Source: Phaeobacter sp. CECT 5382 (GTDB lineage: Bacteria; Pseudomonadota; Alphaproteobacteria; Rhodobacterales; Rhodobacteraceae). Taken from it: a stretch of 64,000 bases of DNA. Both the position numbers and the translations under genes were made by a program. Location of the stretch: positions 186,001 through 250,000 of the forward strand of contig NZ_CYSG01000004.1 in NCBI RefSeq assembly GCF_001457775.1, written 5' to 3'. The number at the start of each line of letters is the position of its first letter. Positions within the stretch are counted from its first letter, which is position 1. Positions 51,594 to 61,103 of this stretch are shown one piece after another. Under the pieces are notes generated by a model. The model was not told the DNA's origin. It saw only the letters and a list, made by a program, of their open reading frames with translations, and did no database searches.

Positions 51594-52912
51594 GTCAGCG
51601 GGCGAAGCAGGGGGCGCACCTTGAATTCGGTGACCCGGTTGCCGGTGCGGGCAGTGACCTCAAACCGGAAGCCGTGGAACGAAAAGACCTGCCCGACGGT
51701 TGGGATCATCTGTGCCTCGTGGATGACCAGACCTGCGATGGTATTGGCCTCGTCATCCGGCAGGTTCCAATCGGTGGCCCGATTGAGGTCGCGAATAGTG
51801 GTGGCGCCTTCGACGGTGAAGTTTCCGTCGGTGTCCTTTTTGACCAGCGATTGTTCGTCGGGGTCGAATTCATCGGTGATCTCGCCGACGATCTCTTCCA
51901 GGATGTCCTCAAGCGTGATCAGCCCCTGCAGGGCGCCATATTCATCGACCACCAGGGCAAAATGGCTGCGCATGCGCAAAAACTGACGCATCTGTTCGTC
52001 CAGGGTGGTGGTTTCGGGTACAAAATATGGCGGTTTCGCCACCGTGGTGATCTTGAAATCGCGCAGCGCTGCCGCGTCGCCTTCGGGGCCGCCAATCTGG
52101 GCATACATTTCGCGCAGCAGATCCTTGGCATGGACGATGCCGATGATGTTTTCCGGTTCATCCTTGAAAACGGGCAGCCGCGTATGGGGCGAGGTCAGGC
52201 ATTGTTCGAGAATATCGGCTGGCTCGGCGTCGCCATCAATCATCTGGATATGAGACCGGTGCAGCATGATCTCTTCGACGAAGCGATCCGAAAGATCCAG
52301 CGCGCCCAGGATCCGGTCGCGATCTTCCTTTTCCACCACGCCCTCGGAATGGCCCAGCTGCAGCGCGCCGGCGATTTCTTCGCGCATGGCCATGATGTGA
52401 CTGTCGGGGTCGATCTTGACCCCGAAGAGACGTAGAATTCCGCGTACCAGTAGACGCACTGCCCCAACAACGGGTGCCAGAACGGTGACCAGCACGGCGA
52501 TCACCGGTGCCACAGCAGAGGCGGCCTTTTCGGCATTGGAAATGGCGTAGGTCTTGGGCAGAACTTCGGCAAAGACCAGAACCAGAAGGGTCATCACCAG
52601 CGTGGCAAAGGCAACGCCACTTTCGCCAAAGGCGCGCGTCAGCAGCGCTGTGGCCAGCGAAGTGGCTAAAATATTCACCAGGTTGTTGCCCAGCAGGACC
52701 GAGCCGATCAGCCTTTCGCTGTCTTCGGTCACGTCCAGCGCGCGTTTTGCCCCGCGTGATCCCTTGTCCGCCTGTGTCCGCAGCTTGCCACGCGAGGCTG
52801 CTGTAAGGGCCGTCTCTGAGCCCGAGAAAAAGGCCGATAGGACCAAAAGCAGCAGGATTGCCCCTGCCGAGATCCAGAATGCGCTATCCAAAACGGTTTG
52901 GGCGGTGTCCAT
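51590..52912 (-). CDS. CNNM/CorC family protein with CBS domains
   Basis: The 440-residue protein has a CNNM transmembrane domain (LSAFFSGSETALTAASRGKL, residues about 20-190), a CBS pair (about 205-330; LPVFKDEPENIIGIVHAKDL, LVVDEYGALQGLITLEDILE) and a CorC/HlyC C-terminal domain. Family members are linked to magnesium or cobalt transport. The start at 52912 is taken as ATG; an in-frame TTG lies 30 bases upstream. It overlaps the BT1-like carrier gene. Confidence 0.88.
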   Translation of the reverse strand: MDTAQTVLDSAFWISAGAILLLLVLSAFFSGSETALTAASRGKLRTQADKGSRGAKRALDVTEDSERLIGSVLLGNNLVNILATSLATALLTRAFGESGVAFATLVMTLLVLVFAEVLPKTYAISNAEKAASAVAPVIAVLVTVLAPVVGAVRLLVRGILRLFGVKIDPDSHIMAMREEIAGALQLGHSEGVVEKEDRDRILGALDLSDRFVEEIMLHRSHIQMIDGDAEPADILEQCLTSPHTRLPVFKDEPENIIGIVHAKDLLREMYAQIGGPEGDAAALRDFKITTVAKPPYFVPETTTLDEQMRQFLRMRSHFALVVDEYGALQGLITLEDILEEIVGEITDEFDPDEQSLVKKDTDGNFTVEGATTIRDLNRATDWNLPDDEANTIAGLVIHEAQMIPTVGQVFSFHGFRFEVTARTGNRVTEFKVRPLLRPLT

Positions 52913-53027
52913 GACGGGTCCAGGTTCTGTTGTTGTTATCAATGGTTATGCGCATCCCATGGGCCGCAGGCAAGTGGGGCCTACTTGGAAATCCACTGCG
53001 GAAAAGAAAAGGGAGGCGGCTGTGGCG

Positions 53028-54002
53028 CTAGATATCGTCTTCGGCTGGCGGTTTTGAAACTGTGCCGCTGCGCGACAGAGGGTGATGTTCCAGCACCAAT
53101 TCGCTGAGGCGGGCATCCAGCACATGGGTGTAGATTTCCGTGGTGGCAATATCGGCATGGCCCAGCAGCGCCTGAATGGCCCGCAGGTCGGCGCCATTGG
53201 CCAAAAGATGGGTGGCAAAGGCGTGGCGCAGAGTATGCGGCGTGACTTTTTGCGGATCAACGCCGCCAGTCTTGGCCAGATCCTTGATCAGCAGGTAAAA
53301 CCAGTGCCGGGTCAGATGGCCTTCCTTGCCCCGTGAGGGGAACAGGAATTTGCTGTTGGCCTGACCCTTTTTGCGGCGCAGTTCTTCTTCCTGATCCCAA
53401 ATCGTGAGCCAGGCCCGCAGCGCGTCACGGGCAGGCGGCGAAAGCGGCACCATGCGTTCCTTACCGCCTTTGCCACGCACCAAGAGCATATTGGGGTCGC
53501 CACGTGCAGCAGTGACCGGCAGCGAAACCAGTTCGCTGACCCGCATACCAGTGGCATAGAGCAGCTCCATTAGGCAGGTATTGCGCAGCCTGTCTTCGGT
53601 CTTGCGCCCGGTCTGGCGGGCGGCATCCAACAGGCGATCAACCTCGATGACCTCAAGCGTTTTGGGTAGTTTTTTGTCACGCCCCGGCCCCTTGATCTGG
53701 ATCGCCGGGTTGTCGGCGCGCCAGCCTTCGTCAAACGCAAAATGATAGAGCTGCTTTATTGCGGACAGGCGGCGCGCACGGGTGGCGCGCGACAGGCCTT
53801 CTGCATCACAACTGATGAGATAGGCCTCGACCTCAGACCGTGTAGCATTGGAGAAACCCAGATCACGATAGGCAAGCCAGGCCGCCAGGTCTTTCAGGTC
53901 GCGGCCATAGGCCAATAGGGTGTTGCGCGCAGCCCCGGCTTCGGCGGCCTGCGCCTCGAGAAAGGTGGAGATCCACTGCAGATCGTTGCCAGGAGCAGTC
54001 AT
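53028..54002 (-). CDS. xerD: Tyrosine recombinase XerD
   Basis: The 324-residue protein has a SAM-like N-terminal domain (TFLEAQAAEAGAARNTLLAY) and the tyrosine recombinase core: Arg154 (TGMRVSEL), His256 and Arg259 (PHTLRHAF), His282 (LLGHADIATTEIY) and Tyr291. XerC and XerD resolve chromosome dimers at dif. It begins one base after the stop of the upstream unknown gene, so the two share a transcript. The full catalytic set rules out a phage remnant. Confidence 0.93.
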   Translation of the reverse strand: MTAPGNDLQWISTFLEAQAAEAGAARNTLLAYGRDLKDLAAWLAYRDLGFSNATRSEVEAYLISCDAEGLSRATRARRLSAIKQLYHFAFDEGWRADNPAIQIKGPGRDKKLPKTLEVIEVDRLLDAARQTGRKTEDRLRNTCLMELLYATGMRVSELVSLPVTAARGDPNMLLVRGKGGKERMVPLSPPARDALRAWLTIWDQEEELRRKKGQANSKFLFPSRGKEGHLTRHWFYLLIKDLAKTGGVDPQKVTPHTLRHAFATHLLANGADLRAIQALLGHADIATTEIYTHVLDARLSELVLEHHPLSRSGTVSKPPAEDDI

Positions 54003-55661
54003 CTATCCGCGCTCCAAAAGCATCAGTTGCATGGCGGCACGGCGTGCGGTGTCTTCCAACCCGATGGCGCGCAAGGCGGCAAGGGAGCCACTGAGGTCCC
54101 CGAGGTTCCCCTGTGCGCCCTGCTCAAACAGCGCCATGCTGCGCAGGATGGCTTCGCCCAGCTGACCATTATCCAAAAGCGTGCGAATTTGCTGCGGCAC
54201 TGGGGTTACGTCGTTAAACCCGCGAGCGATCGACTGTGCCAGCGGTTCATGCGCCAGCGCGCTGAAAGCTGCAGCAGGAGAGAGCGAAACTAAGGTTCCC
54301 CGTGAATTAGCCTGTTCCGCATTCGACTGTTCTGTATCCTTTTGATCTGTCCCGGGTTGGTCCACTGACGTCGTGGCCTGAGCCGAAAGGTTGCCAAGCC
54401 TGCCCTGCGCGAGTGCGCTCAGGAAGTCATTTCGGGCGGAAGAACTGGGCGGACTGTGAGAGGCAATTTCATAAGAAGGTGCGAGCAAGCGAATACGCCA
54501 GGCCAAATCGGCAACGTCGCCCGAAAGTTTGAACCGGGCTAAGGTTATGGCAAACAGATCAGCAAATCCCACTTCCAGTCCGGCAGACTGCATCGCGGCC
54601 CACACCGCAGGCAGCGTGTTGGCCACTTCGTCGCTGCTGGCAGAATTGAGGGCGGCTTCAAACTTTTGAAGTGCGGCGACCCGGTCCCAGATCCCCCCCG
54701 ACGCAGCAGGGCTGCGTTCCGTATAAAGCCCCAATAGCTGGTTCGGGTTCAAAGCTCCCGCTCGTGTCAGTCGTTCTGCCGCTTCAAGCTGCGCTTTCCA
54801 ACCGGCCACATCCCGCAGATCAGCCGCAGCAAAGGCCCGCGCGAGCGGCGCTGTCGGCAGAGGTTCTCCGATTGTTTCATAAAGGCGAAAAGTCAGCGGA
54901 TCCGGCTTTGTTGGGATAGGCAGCGGGGGCGCCAGCTCAAAGATGTCTGGGTTGAGAAAGCGGTCGAGCAGCTGCAGCTGATCATTTGGTAAAATCTCCA
55001 GCGCATGGGCTGTTTCCAGCATCAGGGCCGCCGTTGGCCAGTCACCGCTTCTGGCGGCACAAAAGACCCGGGCACTATAGTTTGGCGCCAGGTAGGGGGC
55101 TGCAATCATTGCCGCACAGGCGCGATCTTCATCGCCGCTCAGCAAGGTGGTGAAAAACCAGCGCCGAAAAATTGCAGGTGTTTTGGCGGGTCCCACCTGT
55201 TCCACCAGCGCCTGGGCGGGATCAGTTGCCCCAAGAATGATCAGGCGATCCAGCCGCGCTAAGAGTACTGGGTCGCCTGTTTCGAGCAAGGGGCGACTTT
55301 CGGATAAAAGCAGCGTGAACAGGAGCGATTGCATCGCCGGGCTGTCCTGCACCGACACGGTACGGATCAGCTTGGCAATGGTTTTGGGATCACTACCGCG
55401 CCACAGATCAACCGGCAGACCGGTTGCAGCCGGAGCCACCAATCCGATCGGCGGCAGAAGGGCTTGCAAAGGGGTCACGGTGATTTGCGGCTGAGCTGCG
55501 CTGCCAGCGACTGGTGGTTCCAGCAGTACCGTATTGGGCAGGGGCGGGGAATTGTCCGGCTGACCCAGCCAGTCAATCACCGTAAGGGGCGCCTGAGCAA
55601 CCGCAGCTGAAGCGCACAGGGCGCTGAAAACAAAAGATAGAAAAGCCGATTTAGTTGGCAT
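54003..55661 (-). CDS. Exported protein of unknown function upstream of xerD
   Basis: The 552-residue protein has a signal peptide, MPTKSAFLSFVFSALCASAA, with a probable cut after AVAQA. The rest is helical, rich in Leu and Ala, and resembles helical-repeat proteins, but no named family is seen. The start at 55661 is favoured because the upstream frame has no signal-like start. It begins inside the last 11 bases of the 49-residue gene and ends directly before xerD, so all three form one transcript. Confidence 0.75.
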   Translation of the reverse strand: MPTKSAFLSFVFSALCASAAVAQAPLTVIDWLGQPDNSPPLPNTVLLEPPVAGSAAQPQITVTPLQALLPPIGLVAPAATGLPVDLWRGSDPKTIAKLIRTVSVQDSPAMQSLLFTLLLSESRPLLETGDPVLLARLDRLIILGATDPAQALVEQVGPAKTPAIFRRWFFTTLLSGDEDRACAAMIAAPYLAPNYSARVFCAARSGDWPTAALMLETAHALEILPNDQLQLLDRFLNPDIFELAPPLPIPTKPDPLTFRLYETIGEPLPTAPLARAFAAADLRDVAGWKAQLEAAERLTRAGALNPNQLLGLYTERSPAASGGIWDRVAALQKFEAALNSASSDEVANTLPAVWAAMQSAGLEVGFADLFAITLARFKLSGDVADLAWRIRLLAPSYEIASHSPPSSSARNDFLSALAQGRLGNLSAQATTSVDQPGTDQKDTEQSNAEQANSRGTLVSLSPAAAFSALAHEPLAQSIARGFNDVTPVPQQIRTLLDNGQLGEAILRSMALFEQGAQGNLGDLSGSLAALRAIGLEDTARRAAMQLMLLERG

Positions 55662-55800
55662 CCAACAACACCGGCTTGCGGATTTCTTGCACCGGAACGC
55701 TAAAATCAGCGCCAAACCAGGGCCCAAGATAGGCATAGGCCACCAGCCCCGCGACGGCGAGAACCCCGAAAATGAGAAGATATTTGATCAATCGCGCCAT
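55651..55800 (-). CDS. 49-residue membrane protein
   Basis: Minus-strand ATG at 55800 opens a 49-residue frame: MARLIKYLLIFGVLAVAG starts a single membrane helix (residues about 6-25), followed by YLGPWFGADFSVPVQEIRKP and a stop at 55651. Its end overlaps the start of the exported protein by 11 bases. Hydrophobic start, coherent codon use and tight overlap argue that it is real. Such tiny genes are usually missed. Function unknown. Confidence 0.75.
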   Translation of the reverse strand: MARLIKYLLIFGVLAVAGLVAYAYLGPWFGADFSVPVQEIRKPVLLDAN

Positions 55801-55881
55801 TGCACACCCGCTGCCTGCTTCTTTGTGTTTTGCTCAAGTTATATATGGCCTTTTTTGCAATATCACGTCATTCACTGAAGA

Positions 55882-56469
55882 ATGAGCGAAAAAGAGCAAA
55901 TTACTGAGGCCCGCGCCCCTGAACTGCAGCCAGGACGGCTGAAAAAGACCATTGTCATGGTGGGGATGATGGGCGCAGGTAAAACTGCAGTGGGCCGTGC
56001 GCTGGCTGCCCGCCTGAAGGTTCCGTTTCTGGATAGCGATCACGAAATCGAAACCGCTGCCAATATGACAATCCCGGAAATCTTTGCCCGTGATGGCGAG
56101 CCGTTTTTCCGCCTGAAAGAACGCCAGGTCATCGCGCGCCTGCTGACCGAAGAATGCGGCGTGCTGTCAACAGGGGGCGGTGCCTTTCTGGCAGAAGAAA
56201 ACCGCGAGACAATCACCCGCAACGGGGCGTCGGTCTGGCTGCAAGCTGATCTGGATGTACTGTGGAATCGGGTGCGCCATCGCGATACCCGTCCCTTGCT
56301 GCAGACGGCGGATCCGCATGCCACACTGGCCGATCTGTATCGCGCGCGGGTGCCGCTTTATGCCAAGGCGGATTTGACGGTGGTGTCGGATGGTCAGGCC
56401 TCGATTGAGGAAATGGTGGACCGGGTGCTGGATGCGCTACGGACCCGCCCGGATGTTTTGGAGTTTTGA
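55882..56469 (+). CDS. aroK: Shikimate kinase
   Basis: The 195-residue enzyme phosphorylates shikimate. The P-loop is GMMGAGKTAVGRALA, the shikimate site includes FLDSDHEIE and LSTGGGAFL, and RHRDTRPLL is the lid region. The N-terminal 20 residues are longer than in E. coli AroK. aroB follows 5 bases after its stop. Confidence 0.95.
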   Translation: MSEKEQITEARAPELQPGRLKKTIVMVGMMGAGKTAVGRALAARLKVPFLDSDHEIETAANMTIPEIFARDGEPFFRLKERQVIARLLTEECGVLSTGGGAFLAEENRETITRNGASVWLQADLDVLWNRVRHRDTRPLLQTADPHATLADLYRARVPLYAKADLTVVSDGQASIEEMVDRVLDALRTRPDVLEF

Positions 56470-56474
56470 CAAAG

Positions 56475-57596
56475 ATGGAACGCAAGGTGCATGTGGCCCT
56501 GGAAGGGCGTGCCTATGATGTGGTGATTGGGCCGGGTCTGTTGCAAGAGGTCGGCGCGCGCATCGCGCCTTTTCTGAAACGTCCGCGAGTTGCCGTGCTG
56601 ACCGATGAAACAGTAGCCGATCTGCATCTGGACACATTGCGCGCCGGTCTGGCGGCTTCGGGGATCGAAATGCAGGCCCTGGCGCTGCCGCCGGGAGAGG
56701 CAACCAAGAGCTGGCCGCAGTTCAGCCGCGCGGTGGAATGGCTGTTGGAGGCCAAGGTCGAACGAAATGATGTGGTGATCGCCTTTGGCGGCGGAGTGAT
56801 TGGCGATCTTGCCGGGTTTGCCGCCTCGGTGCTGCGTCGCGGTGTTCGCTTCATCCAGATCCCGACGTCGCTGCTGGCGCAGGTGGACAGCTCTGTTGGC
56901 GGCAAGACCGGCATCAATGCCCCGCAGGGCAAGAACCTGATCGGTGCCTTTCATCAGCCCAGCCTTGTGCTGGCAGATACCGAGGTTCTGGGAACCCTGA
57001 CAGCGCGGGATTTTCTGGCCGGGTACGGTGAGGTGGTGAAATACGGCATGCTGGGTGACGCTGATTTCTTTGCCTGGCTCGAAGACAACGGCGCGGCATT
57101 GGCCGCAGGCGATATGGCGGTACGGGTCGAAGCTGTGGCGCGCTCTGTACAGATGAAGGCCGATATCGTGGTGCGCGACGAGACCGAGCAGGGCGATCGC
57201 GCGCTGTTGAACCTTGGACATACTTTTTGTCACGCGCTGGAGGCCGCAACCGGCTATTCTGATCGCCTGTTCCATGGCGAAGGCGTGGCAATCGGTTGCG
57301 CGCTGGCCTTTGAACTGTCGGCTCGTCTGGGACTGTGCAGCCAGGAAGACCCCAGCCGGGTGCGTGCGCATCTGAAAGCCATGGGGATGAAAACGGATCT
57401 TAGCGATATCGGCGGGACATTGCCCGATGCCGAAGCCCTTTTGGCACTGATGGGGCAGGACAAGAAGGTCGTCGATGGCCAGTTGCGTTTCATTCTTGCA
57501 CGTGGCATCGGTGAGGCCTTTGTGACTGCAGATGTCCCCAAGGAAGCAGTTTTGGCCGTGTTGCAGGATGGCTTGGCCGACTGCCAAATTGCTTAG
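56475..57596 (+). CDS. aroB: 3-dehydroquinate synthase
   Basis: The 373-residue enzyme converts DAHP to 3-dehydroquinate using NAD and zinc. FGGGVIGDLAGFAA, IPTSLLAQVDSSVGGKTGIN and NLGHTFCHALEA hold the cofactor and metal sites. ATG 56475 is taken; a TTG nine bases earlier overlaps the aroK stop and is an alternative. Confidence 0.95.
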   Translation: MERKVHVALEGRAYDVVIGPGLLQEVGARIAPFLKRPRVAVLTDETVADLHLDTLRAGLAASGIEMQALALPPGEATKSWPQFSRAVEWLLEAKVERNDVVIAFGGGVIGDLAGFAASVLRRGVRFIQIPTSLLAQVDSSVGGKTGINAPQGKNLIGAFHQPSLVLADTEVLGTLTARDFLAGYGEVVKYGMLGDADFFAWLEDNGAALAAGDMAVRVEAVARSVQMKADIVVRDETEQGDRALLNLGHTFCHALEAATGYSDRLFHGEGVAIGCALAFELSARLGLCSQEDPSRVRAHLKAMGMKTDLSDIGGTLPDAEALLALMGQDKKVVDGQLRFILARGIGEAFVTADVPKEAVLAVLQDGLADCQIA

Positions 57597-57622
57597 CGCT
57601 TTTCTGCGCAGTCAAATAGAAG

Positions 57623-57657
57623 AAAAGCCCGAAAGCCCTGTGTGCCGTCGGGCTTTT
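57623..57657 (+). terminator. Terminator of aroK-aroB
   Basis: AAAAGCCCGA (57623-57632) pairs with TCGGGCTTTT (57648-57657), followed by further T. Confidence 0.9.
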
Positions 57658-57710
57658 TTCACCTTCAGAGGTTTGCCCCGCCACGGTGGGCACTAGCCAG
57701 CCGCCCGATA

Positions 57711-57752
57711 GGACTGGTTAGACAGGACGAGCTAGGCGGAACGGGCTAGATG
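57711..57752. repeat. Degenerate 14-bp triple repeat
   Basis: GGACTGGTTAGACA, GGACGAGCTAGGCG and GAACGGGCTAGATG stand in tandem. The last copy includes the stop codon of the permease gene. Confidence 0.5.
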
Positions 57753-58570
57753 CGCCAGCCAAGCAGGCGTCGTTCGATCAGGCCAATCGCCCCCGAGGTC
57801 AGAATCCCAAGCAAGGACAGCATGACAACCCCGGCAAACAGCCGCTCCAGATCATACAAAGACCCGGCTTCCAGAATATAGGCGCCAATACCATATTGCG
57901 CCCCGAGCATTTCGGCGGCGACCAAAAGGATGATCGCAATGGCCAAAGAGATCCGCAACCCGGATAAAATGCCGGGCATGGCCCCAGGGAGCACGATCTT
58001 GCGCACAATGGAAAACCACGACAGGCCAAAGCTTTGCCCCATCCGGATGAGCGAGCGGTCCACGTTATCCACGGCACCATAGGTGGCGACAACAGTCGGG
58101 GTAAAGGTGCCAAAGGCGATCAGGGCATATTTTGACCCCTCGCCAATGCCAAACCAAATGACAAAGAGCGGCAGTAAGGCGATCTTTGGAATGGGGAAGA
58201 TGGCCGCCACCAAAGGAACCATCCCAGAGCGGATATAGGAAAACAGCCCGATCTGAACACCGACAATGATCCCGAGGCTGACGCCGATGAGGGCCCCAAC
58301 AACAAATCGTGTCAAAGACGGGACGAGATGTTTGAACAACTGTCCCGAACGCCACAACTCACCAAATGTAGCCAGAACATCTGAGGGCTGGGGCAGCGAC
58401 AAAGGTGAGATCCAACCCGTGCGCGTGCCCCATTCGGTCACCAAAATCAGGACCACAAACACTGCCATACCAATCCAGCGATGGCTGGTCGGGGCAAAAC
58501 CGCCGCCGCGAAAGCGCACTTCCAGAGGCTCTTTCAGTGGCGACGTGGGGAGAGAAGGGGTATCAGACAT
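57746..58570 (-). CDS. ABC transporter permease (SsuC/TauC type)
   Basis: The 274-residue protein has six membrane helices and the EAA loop YGAVDNVDRSLIRMGQSFGL (continuing to the cytoplasmic helix), like nitrate/sulfonate/taurine and pyrimidine-precursor permeases. The ATG at 58570 overlaps the end of the ATPase gene by eight bases. Substrate is not clear. Confidence 0.9.
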   Translation of the reverse strand: MSDTPSLPTSPLKEPLEVRFRGGGFAPTSHRWIGMAVFVVLILVTEWGTRTGWISPLSLPQPSDVLATFGELWRSGQLFKHLVPSLTRFVVGALIGVSLGIIVGVQIGLFSYIRSGMVPLVAAIFPIPKIALLPLFVIWFGIGEGSKYALIAFGTFTPTVVATYGAVDNVDRSLIRMGQSFGLSWFSIVRKIVLPGAMPGILSGLRISLAIAIILLVAAEMLGAQYGIGAYILEAGSLYDLERLFAGVVMLSLLGILTSGAIGLIERRLLGWRI

Positions 58571-59330
58571 CAAGCAATTCCTCGTCGGCGGCGCGGGCTT
58601 CTTCGCGCATCAACTCCCACAGATGTTTTTGGATCGCTTCGAGATCTGCGTCGCCATAGCTGCGTTCAGACAGAGGCTTTTCGATATCCACGATCTGGCG
58701 GATCTGGCCCGGACGCCGCGACAGGACCACAATCTTGTGCCCCAGCCGGACGGCTTCGGCTAGATTATGGGTGACATATACGGCTGTGAAAGGCTGCCGG
58801 GTCCAGAGCGCGACCAGATCATCCATCAGCAATTCGCGGGTTTGGCTGTCCAGCGCCGACAGCGGCTCGTCCATCAGCATAACGGCAGGGCGCACTGCCA
58901 GCGCGCGCGCAATGGCAACCCGTTGCTTCATCCCGCCCGACAACTGCTTTGGCAGTGCCTCGGCAAAATCAGAGAGTTTGGTGCGGCTCAGGACATCCTC
59001 GATGATGGCGTCTGCGGCAGCACCTTTGACACCGTGATCTTCAAGAACCAGCGAGATATTCCCACGCACTGTTCGCCAGGGCAAAAGCGCAAAATCCTGA
59101 AACACATAGGTTAGCGGATTGAGACAGCCCCGTGGCCGGGTGCCCAATTGCAGAACACGCCCGGCAGAGGGGCGCTCCAGCCCGCCCAGAAAGCGCAAAA
59201 GCGTGGATTTCCCGCAGCCAGATGGCCCAACCAGACAGACAATCTGACCAGATGGCACATCCAGAGAGATATCGCGCAAAATTTCGGAGCGGCCATATGA
59301 ATGGCTGATGCGGTCCAGACGAATGTCCAT
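58563..59330 (-). CDS. ABC transporter ATPase (SsuB/TauB type)
   Basis: The 255-residue protein has Walker A GPSGCGKSTLL, the Q loop, the signature LSGGMKQRVAIARAL, Walker B VMLMDEPLSALD and the switch His (YVTHNLAEAV). It powers the adjacent permease. It lies 65 bp after the binding-protein gene. Confidence 0.93.
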   Translation of the reverse strand: MDIRLDRISHSYGRSEILRDISLDVPSGQIVCLVGPSGCGKSTLLRFLGGLERPSAGRVLQLGTRPRGCLNPLTYVFQDFALLPWRTVRGNISLVLEDHGVKGAAADAIIEDVLSRTKLSDFAEALPKQLSGGMKQRVAIARALAVRPAVMLMDEPLSALDSQTRELLMDDLVALWTRQPFTAVYVTHNLAEAVRLGHKIVVLSRRPGQIRQIVDIEKPLSERSYGDADLEAIQKHLWELMREEARAADEELLDV

Positions 59331-59395
59331 GCGTGTCTCGTGTGTTGTGGTCGGCGGCGGATCGCGTCAGACGGTCCACCGCCAGATGTGAGGAC

Positions 59396-60406
59396 CTAGG
59401 CGGGAATGGTGTCGACGTAGGACGCATCCACCAGATGGTCGAGCGCGATGTCTGCATCAACCAGACCTTCGGACTGGAACCAGCCCAACTGATCCTGAAT
59501 CGAGGCCAGGTTGAGGGCAGCTCCGGTGTTCAGGCGCATGGTGCCATTGATGATAGACTTCGCCGCCTTTTCACGGGGGCGATCCGCATAGACATATTTG
59601 TGGATGAGATCGACCATCGCGTCTTGGTCGGCGGTCTTGTCGATCATTGCGGCGGCATAGTCATCTACGCCTCTAGAAAACCCGTTCAGGAAGCTCTCGG
59701 TCATGCCACGCTCGTTTGCGGCATTGCCGGAGGAGGTGAATACAGTCGTGACCTGATAGTCGGGGATATAGTCAGAGACATTGGCGATCATGTGCCAAGC
59801 TCCGGCTGCAGCCAGTGGTTTGGCGATATGCGGCACGATTGACCAGGCATCAACTTGGCCTGATTTCATTGCACCAATGATGGCGCCGACCTTTTGCAGC
59901 GGTGTGAACTGGAGGTCGATGCCTTCGGCGGCGGCCAGTTTGGCCCCCATGTAGTGAAAGGATGATCCGGCCTGGGTGACGGCGAATCTTTTCCCGTCCA
60001 GATCCTTGGCTGTTTTGATACCCGCCTGATAGGACGCGTCCGAGATCAGATACTTCTGACCGTCGATCCCCTTTTCTTCGGAGAGAGCACCACCGATCAC
60101 CTTGATCGCGCCTTTCTGGGCGAGGCTGATCAGACCGCCAGAGACGGCAGTGACGGCGTAGTCGATATCGCCCGAAGCTATGGCAATCGCCATTGGTTGG
60201 GCGGCCTGGAAGAATTCGAATTCCACGTCCAGCCCGGCATCGGCAAAATACCCTCGTTCCTGAGCAATGAAACTGCCGGAATGGGATGTAAAGCGCAGCG
60301 CACCGACCTTGATCTTTTTGTTCATAGCCAGGGCCGGGGCAGCCAGCCCGGATGCGGCCGCAGCGCCCATAAGTGTCAGTGTCTGTCGTCTGTTGAAATG
60401 AACCAT
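59396..60406 (-). CDS. Tat-exported ABC substrate-binding protein (NMT1/SsuA-like)
   Basis: The 336-residue protein starts with a twin-arginine signal (RRQTLTLMGAAAASGLAAPALA region begins at residue 6), so it is folded before export. The mature part is a type II periplasmic binding fold of the NMT1 group: RGYFADAGLDVEFEFFQ and AIASGDIDYAVTAVSGGLIS. The ligand could be a sulfonate, pyrimidine precursor or other small anion. It is the second gene of the operon led by the GntR regulator. Confidence 0.88.
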   Translation of the reverse strand: MVHFNRRQTLTLMGAAAASGLAAPALAMNKKIKVGALRFTSHSGSFIAQERGYFADAGLDVEFEFFQAAQPMAIAIASGDIDYAVTAVSGGLISLAQKGAIKVIGGALSEEKGIDGQKYLISDASYQAGIKTAKDLDGKRFAVTQAGSSFHYMGAKLAAAEGIDLQFTPLQKVGAIIGAMKSGQVDAWSIVPHIAKPLAAAGAWHMIANVSDYIPDYQVTTVFTSSGNAANERGMTESFLNGFSRGVDDYAAAMIDKTADQDAMVDLIHKYVYADRPREKAAKSIINGTMRLNTGAALNLASIQDQLGWFQSEGLVDADIALDHLVDASYVDTIPA

Positions 60407-60430
60407 GTTTTCCTCCCACGGATCTTTGGT

Positions 60431-61093
60431 TTAAGCTAAATCTGCCCTAATACTCTCCTCAAGCACCTGCAGGGCATCGGTTTCGTCTCGCTCTACAATC
60501 GCAGTCCTGAGTGCTGCTTGCCGTGTCGCGCGTGCGGCGAAATCAATCCGCCCTTCGCGCAGGGATGCCAGCCGAAAACGGCGGGACTGGTTGTGAAACC
60601 GCGCCGCCGTGTCGATCAGGCGGGGGGAGCCACAGGCGCTGATCAAGGTGGCCGAGAAGGACCTACAGGCCTCGTCCCATTCCAGTGCTGTCACATCATC
60701 CGGCTCGGCCTGCACCTTTGCGTCAAACCTTGCCAGCCGATGCTCTTCTGCGATCACTGCGGCCTCCCAATCGACGTTGCCGCGCGCGATGGCACGGGCC
60801 AGGGCAATTCTTTCGATCTCGACCCGCATCAGAAAAATATCATGCAGGTCATCCTGGGTTGCCGAGGTCACACGAAACCCACGCTGAGTGATTGCCTCGA
60901 CCATGCCTTCGGCGACCAAGGTGCGCAGGGTTTCACGCATCGAATGGTTTGATCCCCCATAGCGTTGGCGCAGGGCTTCGATCTTGAGCTTTTCATCAGG
61001 ACGCAGAACCCCAAAGGAGATGTCGCGTCTCAGAGCGGATGCAAGCATCTCGACCACTGTGTCATCTTCGGTCGTTTTGCGAGAGAATAACAT
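60431..61093 (-). CDS. GntR/FCD regulator of the ABC operon
   Basis: The 220-residue protein has a GntR HTH (LRRDISFGVLRPDEKLKIEALRQRYG start at about residue 20, in two parts) and an FCD domain (LMRVEIERIALARAIARG). It heads its own operon with the ABC genes 24 bp downstream. A 15-bp palindrome just upstream of its start is a likely self-control site. The start at 61093 is family-typical; the upstream frame lacks homology. Confidence 0.88.
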   Translation of the reverse strand: MLFSRKTTEDDTVVEMLASALRRDISFGVLRPDEKLKIEALRQRYGGSNHSMRETLRTLVAEGMVEAITQRGFRVTSATQDDLHDIFLMRVEIERIALARAIARGNVDWEAAVIAEEHRLARFDAKVQAEPDDVTALEWDEACRSFSATLISACGSPRLIDTAARFHNQSRRFRLASLREGRIDFAARATRQAALRTAIVERDETDALQVLEESIRADLA

Positions 61094-61103
61094 CTTGTAC
61101 CAT

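Noticed and set aside
53028-54002. Phage-type integrase
   Set aside because: Length, N-terminal domain and placement beside conserved housekeeping genes fit XerD rather than a mobile integrase.
56394-57587. 397-residue minus-strand frame
   Set aside because: It is antisense to aroB and shows no domain.
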